DNA of 64,000 nt from Lytechinus pictus (GCF_037042905.1 NW_026974141.1:269501-333500), one strand, 5' to 3'. Counted from the stretch's first letter, positions 1 to 13,300 are shown. Notes: a model not told the origin generated them from the letters alone. Made by a program: numbers and translations.

Positions 1-299
1 AGACAAATAAGAACATAAAGTACCATTGCCAGACGTGATCACATGACGTGTAAATATATAAAAAGAAACGGAATTTCTGTTTACCCTTCTGCTTATGCCC
101 CAAGTAGTTCAACCAGCCCTTTCCACATCCTTTTGTTTATTTCGAAATAACAACGGGACAATAATTGTCATAACGAATAAAGAGCTGACATATCTAACAG
201 GAGTGTATCCTTCTTATTAAGTAAATGACCTCGGTAATTTCAATTAAGTTATATCACGCAAAAGGGTACAAAAATACGGATCAAAACACAATTAGATTG

Positions 300-367
300 G
301 GTGGTCCTTTTCAGGACCAACACTTGCCCAAGAAAGATACATGGTGTACAGTGAAACCTACTACACT
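300..367 (-). repeat. SINE-derived fragment (3' part, reverse copy)
   Basis: This block is nearly identical, in the opposite orientation, to 22501-22568. There the same sequence directly follows a tRNA-like head, so the segment here is best read as the detached 3' part of the same tRNA-derived SINE family inserted on the minus strand. Shared landmarks are TTTTTCAGGACCAACACTTG and ATACATGGTGTAC. The tRNA-like head is not present next to it. Confidence 0.6.
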
Positions 368-697
368 ACAATGAAAATGTTCATGTAATAGTTTACATCG
401 TTAATAAACATGATGAATATATAGATTAAAACCAATTACCGATCTGGAGAGTGTTTTAATATTCGCAGACTAACGTTGATGGCAGCATACCCGCATTGTC
501 AGCGGAGGCTAGCTTTCGAAATATTTTACAGTTCCCTGGCGCAAGTTAAGGGATTTTACTCTCATGTGTGTTGACGTCAAGGAAACATTTTTTGGAGTGA
601 ACCTATAGGGAGAACAATACTTTAAAGAAAGTGACATTTTCCTCGAATTTAAGTTGTTAAACTTAAAGGGCGAAATTTACTCTCTCAACAACGAGTA

Positions 698-946
698 CAC
701 TGTAAAAAATATTTGGTAAATTTTTTTATCACCACGAGGGTATTATATGTCCAACCAATTTGGGGCAGTATTTTATTCAATGCGGGAAGCATATTGTCCA
801 GTAAGGTTAAAAAAATAAGCAACTATTACTTTAGAATGGGCACAATTTTCATCACACTGGATAAATAAAAGTGCCCAATGTTGGTTGGACACATAATTAC
901 CCACATCACTGCTCATGGAACACTTTTACCCAATATTTTTAGAGTG
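698..946. mobile_element. MITE with TA target duplication
   Basis: The left end CACTGTAAAAAATATT and the right end AATATTTTTAGAGTG form terminal inverted repeats, with TA on each side (696-697 and 947-948). There is no coding capacity. The end sequence resembles a second element at 31959-32171, so this is a family. TA duplications suggest mobilisation by a Tc1/mariner-type transposase (inference). Confidence 0.65.
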
Positions 947-1796
947 TAAAATTCACTCTTAATCCAGTGAATAATATTCACTCTCTCCGGTGAGTGAATT
1001 ATTCCCTTGAATTTGTTTCAGAGTGTATTTCAATGGAAACCCAACGTTCATGATTTCTGTCAAGCAAAGTGAAGTGAGTCAGAATAAAAATGATAGAAAT
1101 TTATGTCCACAATTTATTTGCACTTGAATAAGACATTGAGGTTTTATTATGACCAGAGATCACGGAACGTCATTATCCTGTAAATTATAAATATGAAGCG
1201 AATTTCAGTTTTTTGATTGATCAAATTATGGATTTCACTTGCCGAATTTTCAAAAGTACGAAATAGTTAGTTTATGTCGTTAAGAATGACAACTCTGTAG
1301 ATATCTTTTCACTCCATTAACGAAAGTCAAGAATTCCCCTCAAAAATTGACGTGAATTTAGTATATAGTATTGTATTATGGTTTTGTCATTAATGTTGTT
1401 ATCTTTACTATAATTATTTTCAATGTTATCATCATCTCATACGTTTTTTTATATTATCAATTAGACTGTGGTAATTTCGTAATATGTCTCTCCTACCCCC
1501 CCCCCCCCCGATCCATTAAAAATTCATTGCTTTGCTGACCTGATGAGATATAAATAAAGAGCAAACTTTATCTGAAGTGGATATGGATGTAGTAAAGCGC
1601 CCTCCTGTGCTAAAGGGTACGTTCATGAAAGAACAACAATTTCCCCTACGGCGAGTCGAAAAAAGCTTTTTTATTCAAACCACCTATACTATAGTATAGG
1701 TAGATGGTACAAAAAAAATAAACGGTTGTTTCCTACTCGCCATACGCCGCAGCTGAGCAAATGTGATTGAGGTATCAAGATAAATGTAAATACTAG

Positions 1797-2993
1797 TACA
1801 TAACAGTTGCTCTAAACACTGATCTCATGAGAAAGCGTGTGAAATCAAGGCCACTTCCATTGACGTAAGAGTTCCTCTTACGCGTTTTTTTTTTTTTTTT
1901 TTTTTTTTTTTTTGGGGGGGGGGTCACGCAATGCGTGACAAAAAAAACCGCGTAAACATGGTAAAAGGAACTCTTTTTCGAGATAGGGCACGTTACGTAC
2001 CTAACGTAATATGGGCCCGGTGTCAAAAACACTAAGATTATGAAAAAAGGTATATATTTCGCTAGAAAAACTACGTGTTTACGATCCAATTTGCGAGGGT
2101 ATAAATAGACTAACATATTTTATGACTAATGTTATTTTACACTAACTTCCCTTTGTGTCTGCCTACTCCTTTTCTTTCATCCCCTTCACTAACCTGATTG
2201 GTCTTCTCTACTCACTAATGCCCCTTTTGTCTCCTTGTTTCTAGTGTTGCTGTAGCTTGTTTGTGGTCTATATTATGGTTGTTCCACTTTATATGTTTGT
2301 CATTTTGCCTCCGACGAAGATTCTGCTAGGATCGAAAGCTTAGGCCCCTTTTTTGACTTTATATTTTATGAAGGATATACTTTCTGTCGATTTGAGCGAG
2401 GTGTGTAGGGTGGTACTACACCCAATGAAAGTAAATCAGACTTCCGTGACATAACATTTAAGATATAATTGTACTTGTTTAGAGGGTCAATTCAGGGAAT
2501 ACTTGTGAAGGGTAGAGTTTCACACGCCAATACTTGTTAAGGGGTGCATTTTCAGAACATGGAATACTTATTAATATAATTTAGGGTGCTTTTCCAAACC
2601 CCATGGTCACGCATGGTATCCACTCGTCAATGGAAGTAGCCCCCCCCCCCCCGAATCAAGGCTGATATTGGCAATATATCATCGTACATCTAAATCTGGT
2701 ACAGTAACATAAACTGAACTTTGTGAAATCCTAAAATCTAAGCTGATAAATGGTCACATTGAAGATTGCCAACACAGATAAGCACATGTGGGACAATGTG
2801 TAGTTATTATTGCTTGAAAACAAAAAGAATTGGTGGAATGTCATGTTGATTTCCCAGCAATCACACAATTTCTTGTAGCATCTTTAGCATGTTTATAGGC
2901 ACATATTTCGTTATTCATAGTAGTAACTTTGGTGGATATTCTATTGGGTTCTGTACAAACCCATTTTGAAATCGTTACAACTGGCATTTATCG
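1797..2993. repeat. Diverged copy of intronic segment 16103-16490, interrupted
   Basis: Positions 1797-1850 and 2666-2993 match 16103-16150 and 16160-16480 in order and orientation. Shared landmarks are AACTGAACTTTGTGAAATC, GCCAACACAGATA and CACAATTTCTT. The roughly 800 bp between the two halves (1856-2660) is absent from the other copy. It carries a poly-T/poly-G stretch and the motif GTAAGAGTTCCTCTTACGC, so it looks like a later insertion. The other copy lies in intron 3 of the methyltransferase gene, so this is either a dispersed repeat or a relic of a partial duplication of that locus. Confidence 0.55.
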
Positions 2994-3399
2994 AATAAAA
3001 CAAAATTACCAACAATAGACATGATAGATATTGCTGAAGGTTTGGAAGGAAAATTCACCAAACCATATAAGAGATTGATGAACTTATAATCTGTGTGTCG
3101 TCAATGGTAATCATACAGATGCTTGGTTTGTCGTGTAATCAACATTCCGTAAATTCACAATTATAGTTGGTTTACGATGACTGACTTATATTTCATAGAA
3201 ACATGTATGGCAAAGTAATATCCAGTAGGCCTAACAAACAACAATTCTTAGGTGCAATCAATAATTCGCAGTCACTTTGAAAAAGCTTCCTCAACAAGTG
3301 TATGTCATGAGCAGAATTAGTTACTTGTTATTTGTGTTTAAACTTTCTTTTGATAAATTGTTCAACACTGCAGTCAATCAAAATGATAGAATAAGATAT

Positions 3400-5830
3400 G
3401 ATTTTTTTTTTATTGTTTCTGTATTTATTTAGACAAGTAAAACATACAGAGTAAAACATGGCAAAGGATTAAAAAAAATTGGTTTAAAAACCTGTACAAG
3501 TTGGTATCCCAATAAAATATAATAAAAAGCAGCATCAAGATAAAAAAAATAAAAAATAAACAATGTAAATTACTGTATACTATGATATAGATTACGCTTT
3601 TAGATTTATGTAACAACTAAAAATAATAAAAACGTGATTTGAGAGCAAAATGATAGAACAGACATAATGTTTTTGGGTTTTTTATGAGTTTTATTTGCAA
3701 TTCACATTTTAACAAAAATATCTCGGAAACAGATACATGATTATTTTACATTCATATAGATAAACACCATGCTAGGTTAAAGTAATATACAACAAATCTT
3801 ATTCAAAACAACAAAAAATAGATATATACCCTTTACTCTTTCATAGTAATTATATTCCTCTTTTTTCTGTGAAACTCCGAACGATTATGTTTAAAAGAAA
3901 TGTAGCGTTCTGTTTTTTCTAACTGTGTTGGAGTGCATACAAACGATTTAAAAAGAGGAATTGTTTTACTATATTTACATGAAAAAATGAAATATTTGCT
4001 GTATAGTATATTATGGTATTTACCAAATAAAAATGTTCTCTTTCCAATGTTCCAAAACAAATTTCTAAATTAGATAACTTATAAGAACGGATATTTTTTT
4101 AAGTCAACCAAGTACACAAATCGTTCCAAAAGTTCGAAACAAATTGGCATTCAAAAAATAGATGCATCAATGTTTGATTTTGTTCATTACAAAAATCACA
4201 TATGTCTTGAAAACAAATTCCGATTTTATATAAATAATGATTTGTCGATACTCTTCTGTGTATAAATTTAAATTGGAAATTCCTTAGTTTGTTATCTATT
4301 GACGATTTGTATGTCAGGGTAAAACGAGAATTCAAAATTTCATTATTTGATAATTGCAGTGAAAGGTCGTTTTCCCATTTGTAACGTTGATCTGTCTCTG
4401 ACACGTCCAAAGTATAATTATTTATAAAATGAGAATAACGTAGTTTAGAAACTTTTTTGTGTTTAAGGAAATTACGTAATCGATCGTCGTGTGGTTCAAA
4501 AGGTGTATTATGTTTTATGTATTTGTTTCTAATAAATCTTTTCCATTAATTTGGTATGGCATATAATAATGAATTATACATCATGATGGATGTGTAACCG
4601 TAGTTTTCAACTATAACTTCAAAACATTTTAAAGTCCATCTTCTGTTAGAAAATCGTAAATAGTGTTTAAAGAAGATTCGGACCATCTTTGAATATAAAG
4701 AGGTTTTCCATTGACTAAAATATGTGAATTGAACCACAGAGGTTGCGACAGTATTTCCTTAAACTTAACAGGATTATAGTATCTGTAATATGACCATGAA
4801 CTCAATACATCATTCCAAAAAGTTTCGGTACATGAATTGAATTATAATTATGTGACTTTTGCTAATATTCCAAATCGTAAATTTGCTCTCACCAATAAAA
4901 CGAACAGATTCTTTAAAAAAACACTTCCATTTCCCATTGTTATCATCATCTAATAACCCTTTCATAAACCCAATTATGCGGCTAATAGCAGCATAATTTG
5001 GTCGTAAAATCGGAGGAGGACCAGAGTTATCCGCATTATTTTGATGCTGCAATTATCCGCATAATAGCGGCACCGGGATCAGATTTTGACTTTATGAACG
5101 CATTTCCAAATAATGCGGATAATTGCCATGGTGCGGTCACAAGGTCACCCTTTTCCAACACAACCGCATCGGAGGGGGCGTGTGCAGTTGTCATGACGAT
5201 TATCCGCCTTTTTCAGGACGGGCGCTCGTAAAAATAGTGCGGATTATTTTCGGAGTTTGTGAACGCATTTTTTATTGAATTATCCGCATTACTCTTAGGC
5301 GGCTAATTGGAGGATGGGTTTATGAAAGGGGTATAAAAATCTTCTGACCCATGATACTGTAAGTGCTTGATTAAAACATGACAAATGTAACATTTTGAGA
5401 CCAACATCTTTGTAGTCATTGTTTAAAAGAGAACGATTAATTTTATCACCTTTTTTAATTAAATTATTAAATTACATTAAATAATAGCCGTTGCATTTCG
5501 ATTAAGAAGGTCGGTGGTGGGTCTGAAATAATGCTTTAAAGATATATTACTTTTGGAATGACCAATGTTTTTATTACTACTATCTTTCCATACAATGTAA
5601 GAGATCTACCATTCCAAATGTTTAACAGAGATTTGATCTCATCCAGTTTTGGTATAAAGTTTAAATTAAAAAAAGTATGTTTATCGCTCAATGGGATTTT
5701 TATGCCTAAATAAGAAAAATAATCTACGGGCCATTGAAAAGGAATGTCTTGACATGAATACATCGTACAATTCCCAAGTTGAATAACATTTCACTTTTCA
5801 ACATTGACTTTCAATCCAGACATAATGTTA
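3400..5830 (-). mobile_element. Decayed L1/Tx1-like LINE, 3' half
   Basis: Minus-strand fragments read in order as the C-terminal half of an L1-type ORF2. At 5763-5536 there is the end of the reverse transcriptase domain (YLGI, then IWNGRSLTLYGKIVVIKTLV). At about 4950-4546 there is linker sequence. At 4410-4099 there is a CCHC-like segment with the pattern CDFCNEQ..LMHLFFEC and a FWNDL motif. At 4060-3833 there is the C-terminal tail. An A-rich 3' tail on the minus strand lies near 3400-3415. Stops and frameshifts break the frame, and a MITE splits it at 4957-5330. The 5' half (endonuclease and RT core) is missing, typical of 5' truncation. Confidence 0.75.
4957..5330. mobile_element. MITE nested in the L1-like LINE
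   Basis: CCCTTTCATAAACCCA at 4957-4972 is mirrored by TGGGTTTATGAAAGGG at 5315-5330. Inside, AATGCGGATAAT and its complement recur several times, giving a partly tandem, partly inverted structure. It sits inside the minus-strand LINE and interrupts it, so it inserted later. The flanking TAA/TA bases are compatible with a short target duplication but do not fix its length. No transposase is encoded. Confidence 0.7.
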
Positions 5831-6585
5831 CATGTATGTTAAAGTGAAGAACCTTTTACCAGCAATTATTTTGTGAGGATGCTGAATTCACAGAATAAAC
5901 AAACAAAAAGCTCACCATCCGCTTATGGAATTCATTTTGAAATAATTTTACAAATCTTTGATTCTCACTGTAATTGGTTTACACTTTACCTCGTTAAACT
6001 ATCGAGTTAAAGCAATTCTCTATAATGGGTAGAATTGTATGTGGGATGTTTGTCTGTTTGTACAGTCGTGTGTATGTGCGCGAGGGTGAGGATGAGAGTA
6101 GTGATGTGGGGGTGTCTACGCGTGTGCGGTTGAATGTATACGTGCGTTTATAAAGATGTCATTATTTTCCTATAAATAATTTTCTGCTCTTAACAATCTT
6201 GTTTTTCCTAAATTCTGATGGCAAGGTCTATGGATGACTAAAATTCATCTTTGAGCTGTATAATTTATATATATCTTAGATATATAATTTTCCACAACTC
6301 ATCGACACTCTGTTCACCCATGCACCTACATGTATATCACCCAATTATAAATATGTATGATACTTTTCTTTTATTTTGATGGAGTAATACTTTATATAAA
6401 TGATTTAGACTGCCAATCCTTTCTTTTGCATTATTTAGGTTCACCGAGGTTAACTAATTAATCTCTTTAATAACTGTTCTCACCCTGTTCCAATGTATAA
6501 CATAATGGTAATGACTTTCATACATGGTCGCTGGTACGCATGCATGCAGAAGCCAGAAGGTCCTATTTTTAAACAAGTCTTTGGT
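5831..6585. other. Noncoding AT-rich spacer
   Basis: I see no gene. A GT-rich stretch (about 6055-6150) and short TA-rich palindromes near 6255-6295 are the only structure. Confidence 0.6.
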
Positions 6586-6655
6586 ATGAACAGACCGGGA
6601 ATCGAACCCACGACCTCTGTTCATAAATTAGCATGAGTCACCCGGTCACCTCACC
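6586..6655 (-). repeat. tRNA-like relic (box B intact)
   Basis: On the minus strand the segment ends with a good Pol III B box (GGGTTCGATTCCCGGTC) inside a plausible T arm. The 5' half is a poor match to a D arm and the anticodon arm is not clean. I read it as a degenerate tRNA-derived sequence, probably a SINE head, not a working tRNA. Confidence 0.45.
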
Positions 6656-6688
6656 ATTATCACTTATCATTTTGGCAGAATAGCCCTA

Positions 6689-6857
6689 CACTGTAAAAAA
6701 ATGAAGTGCTAATTTAGCACTTACAGTGATTGTATAGTGACTGCATTACGAGTAATGATTTTCTATAGTACAAATTTAAACTAGAAAATCAACACTCGTA
6801 GTGCAGTCACTATACAAGCACTGTAAGTGCTAAATTAGCACTTCATTTCTTACAGTG
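6689..6857. mobile_element. 169-bp palindromic MITE, TA target duplication
   Basis: The element is almost wholly an inverted repeat with arms of about 80 bp. It begins CACTGTAAAAAAATGAAG and ends CTTCATTTCTTACAGTG, flanked by TA at 6687-6688 and 6858-6859. Each arm contains its own short palindrome AAGTGCTAATTTAGCACTT. The few mismatches between arms suggest a fairly young copy. It has no coding capacity. Confidence 0.8.
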
Positions 6858-7345
6858 TATCCATGATGTAAGAGGGTAGAATAGTTTTGTATAAAACTGT
6901 ACGTAAAATAATCACGTGATTTCTGAAATATTGCGAGGAAACAAATTGAACGACTCAACATAAAGAGTACTGTTAGGTATCTTATAATTCTCATAAATTT
7001 CATACCCAAGCTTTATATTACTGTGTGATCTTCTTTAGTAAATACGTGTAGATAGCAGGCCTATACTAGCCAATTTTTTTAGTAAAACAAGCTCCTTTCA
7101 AACAGCCGGATACTCAGTAGTAGAGAAAACCCAATATAGACTTCAATATAAAAGATGAATGAGATTATGAAACAAAAAAGATACTTTTTTTAGGTGGCAG
7201 GAAAGTTATTTGAAAAATATGTGAAATTGTTTGAAAACTACATGATATGGCATTGGCCTTTTACTTTAAGAGAAGTTGGAGCTTATATCCCATCTTCTGG
7301 TTAAAAAACAACAACAACATAATACTTAATCAAATTGACTAACAT

Positions 7346-10300
7346 TTAGGAAAGATTACAAAGAAAATGAAATTCATTAATCTTTGGGACTTCACTAGCC
7401 GACTTTACGACAAGACCTTTCCCCAATAGGAATTCCTCAATGCGATCTTTTCCCCAGACTGTCCCTAGTCCGTAGGTGTCTTGAGGCAAATAAGCCTGTG
7501 GCAGGCAGTAGAATGTGCTGATTGTGGAAACCATCGCTGCTGCAGCGTTCCCAACATTTTCAGCGACTTTCGATTTGAAGTTTAACTCAATAACAGAGAG
7601 AAGCCCGTCTCGCTTCATCACCCGTTTGGCATCATCGATCACCAAATCGGGTCTCGGAATGTCGTGAAGCACGTTGAAGAAAAAGATGTAATCAAAGGTC
7701 GCCTCCCAATCGCTTGGCATTGCGGAAGCGTCGACGCAATGGTACGACACGTTCTTCAGTCCTAGGTGAGACGCTTCTTCCTTGGCCGTATCTACGTTGG
7801 TCTGTCCGATGTCAATACCTACGAATTGGCTCTTGGGGAACTTCTGAGCTAGCAGTCGGGTTGCTATTCCAGCACCGCATCCTACATCCATCATTCGAAT
7901 TCCACTTTCTGCAATCACGAACGAGGGGAGATCATTTGTAAGATATCCAGGTTTGTCTAAATGATGTATTCTATCATATGCATTGAAAAAATCCTTAGTC
8001 TATCAAATATTATTAGTGTTTTCGTTAATGAATTCAAAGAAGATTTACATTGTCATTAACTTTACGAAGACATTCTTTGCTGGAAGCAGTAGCGTAATTA
8101 ACAAAACTTTGGGGTTGCCAGACATGGCGTATATGGAACAACATTATAGAAATGTTGTTCCATACGCCAGGCGAAGCCTTTTTAATTAAAAAATATAATT
8201 TTGTTATAGATTTTGACATACGATTCAGACAGTGATATAATATTCCACCCATCCTTTTGCTTTTCTCTCATTTTTCATCACTTTTTTTTATTTGTGGGGA
8301 GGGGATGGGGACCATGTGCTCTAAGGCCCCATCTGTACACCAGTGCCTGGATACTGGATGAAAGTGATATTATAAATTGAAAAAACAAATCAATTTTTGG
8401 CAAGATTTATTTTCAAAGTGGCTACACAGCATAAACTTCGGTGTTAATTTGACACCGGTCCAATACTTAAGAGATTTTGAAACTTCACCATCTTGGTTTC
8501 TGGCTAAAATAGAATAGGTGACAATGAAGAAAACGCGAAGGGAGAAATCGTACAGCGAGGCTATCGCTTCAGATGCCCCGAGCAGCCCGCGCCAAGGCAA
8601 TGAGGCCAAGCCTAGCCCTGCTAATACAGCTGACTTAATAGTCGGGTAGATATGATCGAAATTATTGCACGACCGTCAAGTTGGGTATATACGCATTTTT
8701 TTTTACTGATAGTTGTAGGTATAGGGTGTCTACTTTAAGAATCCGACGAGTGCCACTTGGGCACCCTTGGGCATATTTTAAATTGACGTCATAGGCCATG
8801 CCCACTTTTTTACATACCTCTTATATATGACTTTCATATTTTACGAAAATGTTTGGTATCAAATTAAAGCTAATGAAAGATCAAATGCGTTTAACTCACA
8901 TTCTTGTCAGTTAAAGGTCATTTAAGGTCATAAAAGGTCAAATTGCATTACAAATGTAAGTAATACATATCAGGCGAAAGATATCATGTTTCAAATACAA
9001 ATAAGTTGGGAATTATGTGCATTTTGTGCTGAAAGTTAAGTTGAGGGTGCACATATTAAGAATCCGATGGGTGCGACCTTGGCATCTTGAGGAATTTTAT
9101 TTATGTGACGGCATTAACCACACAAACTTTCTTACATTCCCCCGGAATTACTACTTTTCTTTTGAGCGGAATAAACATATATGTGATATCAAATTAGTAC
9201 AAATGCAAAATCAAATCCACATATCTGAATCACAAGGCATTTAGAACGCATTCAGGGCAATTAAAGGTCATTTAAGGCCATGAAAGGTCAAATTAGGTAA
9301 CACATTTAAGCATTGCAACATATAATGCGGACTCATGGATGAAATACAAACAAATTGGGTATCATATCTATCTTGGGCTTTAGGTTACATGTATGTTGAG
9401 GATGTGTATTTTAAGAATCTGACAGGTGATACTTTGGTACCCTTGGGGCAACGTCATTTTCTGACGTCATAAACCACGCCATCCTTTTCACATAGGACAA
9501 CCTCTTAATTATGACTTACCTCTGATCTAGTGTATGGAATAAACGTATCATGTTTGGTATCAAATTTATGGAAAATGGATTGTACTATTATACAAAAATA
9601 AAACACACTGTGTCATTAACAAGTACGGCTAGGCCTAATGTCCTGTTCCACGTTATATCAGTTAACTTCTGAAGATGTCATGGGAGTAGAAGCATATATA
9701 ATTTTTCTCTGACGACACTGATATTTCTGTTTTACCAGACTGTTCTCCTGTTTGGGTTTACAAGTCTTCTGCATACTAATGAAAAGGTAATCGATATGTA
9801 TGGTATTGAAACTAGGAGAAACAAGCTGGCTGTGCACAGACAATTCCTTTCATTAGGTTGGGATACCATGTTGTGTTAATTTGGCAAGGGAAATACTTTC
9901 ACTCTGAACTTACTGCTTACTCTACAGAGTCTGATGTAGAAAAAGTGGACAGGAATCAGAATCTTTCTTAACTAATAATAAATGTAAAGATTAAGAGCCT
10001 ACCCCAACTCCAAGTCAGAAAAATGTGCTCTTCTCCAGGATCTTAATCAGGAGAAAATCTTATCCGAAAGACTCCCCTGCAACTAACCTTTCATGTATGG
10101 ATGGGAAATATAAGTTAGGAGGGCATTCCTGTACCTGTTCTTAGCACAGTGGATACTCCCATCATGGAATTGTAAGAACTTGTTCCATGTGGATTGATAT
10201 ATCAGGGCCACCATACATATTCTACGGCTAGCGTTTTTCACTTTGGTGTATCGTATTGTGCCATTCTAAACACAAGAATAACTTAACATGCAATCGAGAT

Positions 10301-13300
10301 TGAAGAGGGGCAAATCAGTCTGGAAGAGGATTATAAAGCAAGTTCAGAGTGGAAGTCTTTCCCTTGCCAGATTGACACAATATGGTATCCAACCTAATAT
10401 ATTGTCTGTGCACAGCCAGCTTTTTTCTCCTAGTTTCAATACCATAACTTTAATATCGATCACTTTTTCATCAGTATGCAAGAGACTTGTAAACCCTAAA
10501 AGGAGAACAGTCTGGTAGAACACAAATGTCAATGTTGTCAGAGAAAAATGATGTATGCTCTACTCCCATGATATCTTCAGAAGATAACTGATACGTGGAA
10601 CAGGACATAAGGCCTACCCGTACTTGTTCATGACACAGAGGATGCTCCTCTTGCAGATGCAAGTCAGTGTCACCCTGTTCTATGAGGCTTAATGCAGTTG
10701 CTGTCCAGCCGTCGAATCTTGTATTTCATAATTCATACTGCAAGTGTGAAACGAACATGACGAAGTATACAGCTAAGGCAGAGACATGCAGTCGAGATTG
10801 TTGAGGAATTTACACTTTTTTTAAGTACTTATAAACTCCCGCCTTCATTAGACCCTTCATGAGCTAAAATTACCTAAAGGTGACCTTGGCATGTGATTTA
10901 TTTTTGTATAAATGTACACTCCATTTTTCCATAAGCTTTGATTTGATACCAAACATGATATGTTTATTCCGTACACTAGAAAAGAGATAATAACTGCAAA
11001 TCATAATTAAGAGGTTGACCTACATGAAAAGGATGGTGTGGTCTATGACGTCAGAAAATGACGTTGCCCCAAGGGTACCAAGGTTGCCCCTGTCAGATTC
11101 TAAATATACACATCCTCAACATAATTATCAGCCAAAAATATATTTAATGCTCAATTTGTTTGTATTCCAAACATGAGATAGTCCGCATTATATGTTGCAT
11201 TGCTTACATTTGTGACCTACGTGTATCTTGACCTTTTTTTTAACCTTAAATGACCTTTAATCGGTCTGAACGCAATATAAATGCCTTGTGGTTCATATTT
11301 GTGGATTTGATTTTGCATTTTCTATAATTTGATATCAAACATGATACGTTTATTCCGCTCAATAGAAAATTAACAATTAAGAGGAATGTATGAAAGTTTG
11401 TGTGGTTTATGACGTCACATAAATAAAATTCCTCAAGATGCCATGGTCGCACCCATCGGATTCTTAATATGCGCACCCTCAACTTAAAAACATGATATTT
11501 CTCGCCATATATGTATTACTTACATTTGTAATGCAATTTGACCTTTTATGACCTTAAATGACCTTTAACTGACAAAAATGTGAGTTGAATGCCCAGTGAT
11601 CCATACATTTGCATTTGATTTTTCATTAGCTTTAATTTGATACCAAACATGACATGTTTATTGCGTAAACTATGAAAGTCATATAAAAGAGGTATGTAAA
11701 AAAGTTGGCGTGGCCTATGACGTCAATTCAAAATATGCCCAAGGGTGCCCAAGTGGCACCCGTCGGATTCTTGAAGTAAACACCCTACACCACAACTTTC
11801 AGCAAAAAAATTGCATATACATGTATACCGAACTTGACGGTCATGTTGTGGTTCTACAAATCGCTTAATGTCTCTTTTATCATTCTTTTCGTTCTTTGTT
11901 TTTAACTTGTGTCTCATTGTATATTTATTATGTCATCATGTGCCCTTGCACTTGTTTCCTTCTATGTACTATGTACATACCTTTATATATTCATCACGTA
12001 GGTGTTAATGTGTATGTGTGTGTGAGGGTGTATGTGAATATGTGTAATGGTTGTCCTCAGATTTCCTTGTTTCATCTATCCTTGTTGATATTTTATATTT
12101 GTATGGTCTGTGACGGATTTGGTTTAAAAACTGTTGTGGTATATTGTTTACTTGTTGAAATCTCTCATCATAGATGACGGTTCTAATATTTCAGAACCAG
12201 TTATTAATGAGTGTAAATACATAAACTGTGAGGATTTCCAATGTATTGGTGAAAACTTTTCTGTTATGCATATTAATTTGAGAAGTCTCTTTAAATTTTT
12301 TGAAGATTTAGCATTCCCGTGTAGCTTTGTTTGATATTCCTGGATATTCACTTGTTCAAGTATGTCGATCAAATAAAAAAAGGTGGTGGTGTAGCATGTT
12401 ATGTCAGAGAGGGGCTTGATTACAAATTACGTAATGATTTATCAACGGCAAATACTTACTATGAGTCTGTATTTATTGAATTGAATAATGCAAACAAAAA
12501 GTCAATTGTTGGTTGTGTGTATAGAGCCCCTGGTAATGATCTTCGATCATTTACTGATGACTTTGACCAAGAAATGCAAATATTGAGTAAAGAAAATAAA
12601 GACATTTATATTATGGGTGATTTTAACATTAACTTGTTAAATGTGGATACAGATGAAAAAGTTAGATATTTTAATAATTTCATGTAGTCATTTGGCTTGT
12701 TTTCCCTAATCACTAAACCTACACGCATAACATCATCTTCAGCAACCTTAATTGATAATATATTTACTAATTCTGTTCAATATCAATTCTATTCTGGAAT
12801 ATTTTGTCCTGATTTTTCTGATCATATGCCGATTTGTAGCATTAACAAAGGCAATGCCATTATTTCTAGTAAAGCAAATAGAAAAGTGTTTAAACGTGTA
12901 ATTACTGATGTAAGAATGAATAACTTTAGACAAGATTTACATAACACAGATTGGTCTACTTTGTATGATTTGTTTGACGCTAATGTGTCATTTAACCATT
13001 TTAGTGATCTTTTTTCTAAGTTATATAATGAACATTTCCCTTTAATTGAATGCTTTTTTAAAGTTATATAATGAACATTTCCCTTTGATTGAATGTAGTG
13101 GTAAGAATAAATGCAGGAAACCATGGATCACTCCAGTTCTTCTAAAATCCATTCATGAAAAACATAAGCTTTATTATGCATATACAAAAATAAAAGTGAG
13201 ATTAATCGGAAAAAGTATATTGATTACAAAAATATATTGACAAATCTTGTTCGTCAAAGTAAGAAGAATTATTATGATAACGTTTTTCGAACAAATCAAA

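Larger units (their letters stand above)
1..1790. other. AT-rich intergenic sequence, no gene seen
   Basis: I see no convincing coding sequence. The stretch holds a SINE-derived fragment (300-367), a small MITE (698-946), a block of repeated AATTCACTC-like motifs after it (about 948-1015), a poly-C run near 1496-1510 and an 18-bp perfect palindrome CCTATACTATAGTATAGG at 1683-1700. Open frames here are short and stop-bounded by chance. Confidence 0.6.
8671..11842. mobile_element. 3.2-kb foldback element with long composite inverted repeats
   Basis: The left arm starts GACCGTCAAGTT at 8671 and the right arm ends AACTTGACGGTC at 11842. The arms match for about 1.26 kb on the left (8671 to about 9930) and about 1.5 kb on the right (about 10320-11842). 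The right arm carries an extra insert of about 250 bp near 10640-10895. Each arm contains three related subunits about 330-350 bp apart, marked by TTAAGAATCYGAC followed by GGTG and by CCCTTGGG with TGACGTCA (left arm near 8730, 9058 and 9410). The centre (about 9930-10320) shows no transposase. This layout matches foldback-type transposons, of which the sea urchin TU family is a known example; I did not verify membership. It lies in intron 3 of the methyltransferase gene. Confidence 0.75.

Noticed and set aside
4998-5231. 77-codon plus-strand frame
   Set aside because: It lies within the MITE at 4957-5330 and is made of its repeated GCGGATAAT units.
8671-11842. CRISPR-like or satellite array reading of the repeated units
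   Set aside because: The units are long, few and arranged as inverted composite arms, and this is a eukaryotic genome. A foldback transposon explains it.
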